From Chromera velia (Eukaryota > Sar > Chromeraceae), in contig JAHBMJ010004946.1 of NCBI GenBank assembly GCA_018398765.1, positions 64,001-75,465 of the forward strand: DNA of 11,465 bases. Reading direction: 5' to 3'. This document shows, in pieces, positions 9,501-11,465 of the stretch (positions are counted from its first letter, which is position 1; the number at the start of each line of letters is the position of its first letter). The notes beneath the pieces were generated by a model. That model did no database searches. It saw only the letters and a program-made list of their open reading frames with translations, and was not told the DNA's origin. Both the position numbers and the translations under genes were made by a program.

Positions 9501-10060
9501 CCCCGCTCTCTACGACCCCCCTCCGCCCCCCGATGAAAAGCCGCCTATGGCTGTTTTGGAGTTGGAGAGCCTGGACGGTTCTGCAGATTTGAAAACGACG
9601 GAGATCGAGGTCGGTTAAAAGCCAGCGAGGCTCTCTCTCCAATGTACAAACGGCTCAGAGACGAAAAGAAGGCGAGGTGGGAAGTCGAGATTTGTAGTTT
9701 TCGTTGCTGTTCTGCTCAACATTTCTGCTGTGGTTCTGCATGCAGGCGACGTTTGCTGCTTGCGGCTTCCCGATTGTGCGGGCAGGGGAGCTCTCTCCGA
9801 GGGACTCGACGAGCGGCCCAAACCATTCTCTCGGAATGCGCACCTTGGAGCGTCTGAGGGGCCCGAGCTGGACCCAACCCAGCGAGAACGAAGAGTATTT
9901 GGACCTGATGGATCTGCCAGTGGAGGGCAGAAACGGGGCCCTCCAGGTCCAGCTGTGCGAGCTTGAGATCGGGGATCCGTTGCATCCTGCAGACAGACGG
10001 CCCAGAGTTCTTCTTCGTCTTGGCTTCCCTGCGTTGTGGCAAAACGTAATGGAGGTGTAG
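5857..10060 (+). CDS. Divergent RluA-type pseudouridine synthase-like protein, about eight exons
   Basis: My best model joins 5857-6042, 6349-6454, 6777-6952, 7081-7219, 7559-7863, 8086-8435, 8757-9609 and 9746-10060 into 810 codons including TAG, with all phases compatible. RluA-type enzymes isomerise uridine to pseudouridine in rRNA or tRNA. Family landmarks appear in order: RWFVVFKPPG (residues 32-41, the usual VvxKPaG strand); LHLDPDVEGLVPVA (75-88) in place of HRLDxxTSGLxxxA, keeping the catalytic Asp78; WTISVDGH (143-150) where YxAxVxG is expected; FRVLA (585-589) for the T-x-VL strand; LELES then TTEIEATFAACGFPIV (701-716) in place of THQIRxHLAxxGxPIV; and ALQVQLCELEI (770-780) for the closing strand. 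Usual family length is about 220-330 residues, so some 430 residues are insertion. The Arg of HRLD and the HQIR motif are lost, so catalytic activity is doubtful. Family call moderate, exon detail variable. Confidence 0.65.
6349..6454 (+). CDS. RluA-like gene, exon 2 (catalytic Asp)
   Basis: The acceptor CCATGCAG at 6341-6348 follows a long pyrimidine tract and keeps phase 0. The 35 codons include LHLDPDVEGLVPVA with the catalytic Asp78. The preferred donor is GTCAGT at 6455 (phase 1). The alternative is GTGATG at 6436 (phase 0). The frame is open upstream to 6226, so a longer exon starting at 6322 (acceptor ACGCAG, same phase) is possible. Confidence 0.6.
6490..6602. repeat. Compound microsatellite: (CTGGCTGT)n (CT)n (GT)n
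   Basis: Three adjoining repeat types: about five CTGGCTGT octamers, about 26 CT units with one CCCT interruption, and about 10 GT units. The Ser-Leu-rich frames over it are produced by the DNA repeat. Confidence 0.9.
6622..6648 (+). repeat. Inverted repeat, left arm (27 nt, intronic)
   Basis: Exact reverse complement of 6868-6894. Complementarity resumes after a 5-base mismatch at 6654-6660 with 6856-6862, so the arms total about 39 bases each around a spacer of about 195 bases. Confidence 0.85.
6777..6952 (+). CDS. RluA-like gene, exon 3 (tentative)
   Basis: Continues from the phase 1 donor at 6454. The frame reads KDIARGATRIRSVERFVMFL and later WKLVWTISVDGHVW. WTISVDGH has the spacing of the family's YLALVEGH element, with Trp for Tyr. 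Phase 0 donor candidates are GTGGAT at 6923, GTTTGG at 6935 and GTGCAG at 6953, so the 3' end is uncertain. The alternative frame from the same acceptor (ERTSPEEQRAFGQLNG, ending at 6842) would need the 6435 donor for exon 2. Confidence 0.4.
6868..6894 (-). repeat. Inverted repeat, right arm (27 nt, exonic)
   Basis: Exact reverse complement of 6622-6648. In the preferred gene model it lies within exon 3 and codes for roughly DSDATSGQA. Confidence 0.85.
7081..7219 (+). CDS. RluA-like gene, exon 4 (tentative)
   Basis: A strong acceptor, a long pyrimidine tract ending CTCTCCACAG at 7080, opens a phase 0 frame NYGPTCMYIDTLKITVEF. This runs 46 codons to GTAAGT at 7220 (phase 1), the best donor consensus in the gene. 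No family motif is recognisable inside. The call rests on strong splice sites and on phase agreement with the next exon. Confidence 0.45.
7224..7296. repeat. (GTGA)n followed by (GTCA)n
   Basis: About six GTGA units, a short gap, then about 10 GTCA units at 7256-7296. Both units contain splice-site-like sequence (GTGAGT, GTCAGT, TCAG). Confidence 0.85.
7384..7437. repeat. (GGAA)n microsatellite
   Basis: About 13 GGAA units with one GAAC interruption near 7413. On the minus strand it reads as a Pro-Ser-Phe-Leu repeat, which is not a gene. Confidence 0.9.
7559..7863 (+). CDS. RluA-like gene, exon 5
   Basis: Phase 1 entry after GCATGCAG, about 102 codons. It is rich in Glu, Gly and Arg (ELEAEQRASAAGEERGATW) with a GDGDGDG stretch, and ends SLLSAESLRFL. 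No domain is visible and it is part of the insertion. Donor GTGGGT at 7864 is phase 0; the stronger-looking GTGAGT at 7868 is phase 1 and would need the acceptor at 8165. Confidence 0.45.
8086..8435 (+). CDS. RluA-like gene, exon 6
   Basis: Acceptor GCCTGCAG at 8078-8085, phase 0. The 116 codons begin GTEGVCLPGG, include AVRNSVNLGISAFRARQLLG, and end in a charged GVEAQ segment before the strong donor GTGAGT at 8436 (phase 2). A shorter exon from 8166 is possible if GTGAGT at 7868 is used upstream. Function unknown; part of the insertion. Confidence 0.5.
8436..8756 (+). other. RluA-like gene, intron 6
   Basis: GTGAGT to GCGTGCAG, 321 bases, phase 2, with CTGAC just before the acceptor as a plausible branch site. 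The reading frame downstream stays open back to 8521, which gives a misleading longer frame. That extra part is pyrimidine-rich intron-like DNA reading Phe/Leu/Ser. An alternative acceptor at 8682 is phase 0 and does not fit the 8435 donor. Confidence 0.6.
8757..9609 (+). CDS. RluA-like gene, exon 7 (insertion plus FRVLA and LELES strands)
   Basis: About 284 codons. The first 160 residues are basic and Ser/Pro-rich low-complexity (GRSRKGRGKGATRKDGKG). VAFRVLA follows, matching the family's T-x-VL strand. Next come about 95 more low-complexity residues with a PPPPP run, then MAVLELES and TTEIE. The exon ends before GTCGGT at 9610 in phase 0. The single open frame over 850 bases is the strongest coding signal in the window. 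Confidence 0.7.
9610..9745 (+). other. RluA-like gene, intron 7
   Basis: A 136-base intron, GTCGGT to GCATGCAG, phase 0. The upstream frame hits TAA within three codons of the donor, and the downstream frame resumes with the conserved AACGFPIV segment, which supports splicing. Confidence 0.65.
9746..10060 (+). CDS. RluA-like gene, last exon
   Basis: 104 codons plus TAG. It starts ATFAACGFPIVRAGELSP, matching the HLAxxGxPIVGD segment of RluA enzymes, but Gly-Asp is replaced by Arg-Ala. It ends with ALQVQLCELEIGDP and FPALWQNVM, matching the family's closing LHAxxLxFxHP strand and terminal helix. About 50 residues between them are a family-variable loop. Confidence 0.7.
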   Translation, partial: ATFAACGFPIVRAGELSPRDSTSGPNHSLGMRTLERLRGPSWTQPSENEEYLDLMDLPVEGRNGALQVQLCELEIGDPLHPADRRPRVLLRLGFPALWQNVMEV

Positions 10061-10460
10061 ACCTAACAATGCCAAACGTTGTTGTACTAAAAGACAATTT
10101 ATGAAGAAATTGAAGTGTTAAAAAAAAAAAGTATAATCATAACTTCCGGATCTATATTTGAGATTAAATCAAAGTGTTTTGCTCAATTATAACATATACT
10201 GCACTGCTTATGTGCAGTCCAATCTAGAATCCATATTGCCAGTGATATATATATTGCTCTAGGGCCTGCACTATAAAATTCTAAAAAAAAAAAAACTAAC
10301 TCAAAAGTTTTTTTTTCATAGAATTTTTTTTGTAAAACATATGGTAACTAGTGCCTTCTAAGTACTTTATCACACTCATGGTGCTCTAGATTTAAACATG
10401 TATCTAGAGGTAGACCCTAGGGTAGACAGTTCCTTCAACTTAGGTTTTTAAGTTCCTCTC
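10061..10460. other. AT-rich 3' flank of the RluA-like gene
   Basis: Composition turns AT-rich within about 60 bases of the stop codon. The stretch has A11-A13 runs near 10120 and 10285, T runs near 10310-10330 and six CTAG sites. No coding frame is visible. It presumably begins with the 3' untranslated region. No clean AATAAA is seen; TATAAAA occurs at about 10272. Confidence 0.55.
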
Positions 10461-10820
10461 TAGGTCCCTCTCTTCCTTTTACCCTTTTCACCAGCCTTTC
10501 CAGTCTTTGGTACAAGCTCTCCGACAACTTGGACCCTTGCCTGCCGGTGCCGTTTACCGATATCTAAAGCTGCGTCGTTTTTAAGTTCCGACCTTTTACG
10601 CCGAAAAAAAGGCACGGATGTCAAGGTCTGGTCCGTTTGGGACTCTTGGATCTCTAACAAGCTTCGGCATTTTCTTCTCTTTTTTCTCTGCTCTAACTCC
10701 TTCATTTTCTTCCTCAAAAACTGAGTGATCAGCTCTCTGCAAAATTTCTATCATTTCTTTTGCATCTTCCTCCCAAGCGATGCTCTTTTGTTTGATCCGT
10801 TTATCCTCCCGCCCTCTCAT
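10460..10820 (-). pseudogene. Lys/Glu-rich reading frame broken at an A7 tract
   Basis: Two overlapping minus-strand frames, 10820-10596 and 10717-10460, meet at an A7 run on the plus strand (10604-10610). The first reads WEEDAKEMIEILQRADHSVF and later VRDPRVPNGPDLDIRAFF, then stops just past the run. The other frame continues with KRSELKNDAALDIGKRHRQ and VQVVGELVPKTGK. Together they resemble one charged protein of about 120 residues interrupted by a one-base slip. No family is recognised. A degraded transposon protein or a host pseudogene are the likely origins. Its upstream end overlaps the tandem repeat at 10771. Confidence 0.4.
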
Positions 10821-11085
10821 TTCTCATTCAATGTCTATCCTATGGAGGGAGGCGCTTTTGTCTTCCCCTCTTTTTGCAGCTTTGAGGAGAGCTAGTGAGG
10901 GGAGGGGGGGAACGGTTTGCTCCCTCCCAAGCGATGCTCTTCCGTTCGATCCGTTTATCCTTCTACCCTTTCCTTTCTCATTCAATGTCTATCCTAGGGG
11001 GGGAGGCGCTTTCGTCCTCCCCTCTCTTTCCAGCTTTGAGGGGACGGGGGGAACGGTTTGCTCCCTCTCAAACGACGCGCCTGCC
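10771..11085. repeat. Tandem duplication, unit about 141-154 bp
   Basis: Unit 1 starts at 10771 and unit 2 at 10925; a third begins at about 11066 and breaks off within about 15-20 bases. Units share TCCCAAGCGATGCTCTT, GATCCGTTTATCCT, TCTCATTCAATGTCTATCCT, a GGGAGGCGCTTT segment, CAGCTTTGAGG and GGAACGGTTTGCTCC. Differences are small substitutions and short indels in G-rich parts. This could be a minisatellite or the duplicated end of a mobile element. Confidence 0.8.
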
Positions 11086-11129
11086 TAGGCGCCTGCATAA
11101 CCAGCTGCATGGGTCTGTCTGTAGTGACC

Positions 11130-11172
11130 ATGTTTGATTTGATTATATTTGATTTGATTTGATTTGATTTGA
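11130..11172. repeat. (TTTGA)n pentanucleotide repeat
   Basis: About seven imperfect TTTGA units, leading into the hairpin at 11180. Confidence 0.8.
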
Positions 11173-11179
11173 GCTTCAA

Positions 11180-11202
11180 CCTCAAATATTTGATATTTGA
11201 GG
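11180..11202. other. Hairpin, 10-bp arms, 3-base loop
   Basis: CCTCAAATAT and its reverse complement surround TTG. A further copy of ATTTGAGG at about 11207-11214 allows an alternative pairing with the left arm, and GAGGTTAACCTC right after is palindromic. Role unknown. Confidence 0.65.
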
Positions 11203-11269
11203 TAAGATTTGAGGTTAACCTCTTAGGGTTCCTCACTGAGTTACTGACTTACTGTCACTCTGATCATTT

Positions 11270-11465
11270 TTCTCATGACAATAGTTATCAGAACATTTCT
11301 GATGTGTGTTTCAAAAATTTAAAAATATATATATAAAATTATAAATTATTAGTTCCGTAAAAAAAATATGCCTGTGTGGCAGTGTATATACACTAGTCAC
11401 TGAGACTCACTCTAGTACTAATAGAGATTAAGAACGTAAAATTGATAGATTTGAAATTGCATATT
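11270..11465. other. AT-rich window end, nothing recognised
   Basis: Contains TATATATATA near 11326 and several AAATTT motifs. No coding frame, RNA gene or repeat family was recognised. Confidence 0.4.

Noticed and set aside
1-11465. rRNA or tRNA genes
   Set aside because: No cloverleaf with a recognisable TTCGA arm or conserved rRNA segment was noticed. A covariance-model scan was not possible here.

Overview
This is a eukaryotic nuclear window, most likely from a protist. The evidence is GT-AG introns, phase-consistent exons, abundant microsatellites and no bacterial-style gene packing. Long purine/pyrimidine repeats, low-complexity insertions inside a conserved enzyme and frequent TGCATGC motifs are reminiscent of alveolates (chromerids or coccidians). 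That placement is inference at low confidence.

Layout. Positions 1-2900 hold no gene I can defend and are dominated by di- and tetranucleotide repeats (GA, GTGA, GGAT, TGAC, GT, TGCC). Positions about 2930-4128 form an AT-rich block with short hairpins and a dispersed 21-nt repeat. Positions 4129-5160 (minus strand) carry a two-exon gene for a GFA/CENP-V-type zinc protein with all seven family cysteines. Positions 5161-5856 are the interval shared by this gene and the divergent gene to its right. Positions 5857-10060 (plus strand) carry a multi-exon gene for a very divergent, insertion-expanded RluA-type pseudouridine synthase-like protein. Its introns contain long microsatellites. Positions about 10061-10460 are AT-rich again. 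Positions 10460-10820 (minus strand) hold two overlapping Lys/Glu-rich reading frames that meet at an A7 tract and look like a decayed coding sequence. Positions 10771-11085 are a tandem duplication of about 150 bp. The window ends with a TTTGA repeat, a hairpin and AT-rich DNA.

The two recognisable genes are head to head and probably share a promoter region; nothing in the sequence links them in one pathway. The most unusual features are in the RluA-like gene. A 27-nt perfect inverted repeat pairs an intron with the next exon across a 3' splice site. Several introns in both genes share an extended 3' splice-site octamer close to GCRTGCAG. The signature motifs of the enzyme are eroded although the catalytic Asp is kept. 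Exon boundaries were worked out by eye from reading frame and splice phase, so each boundary carries its own uncertainty.
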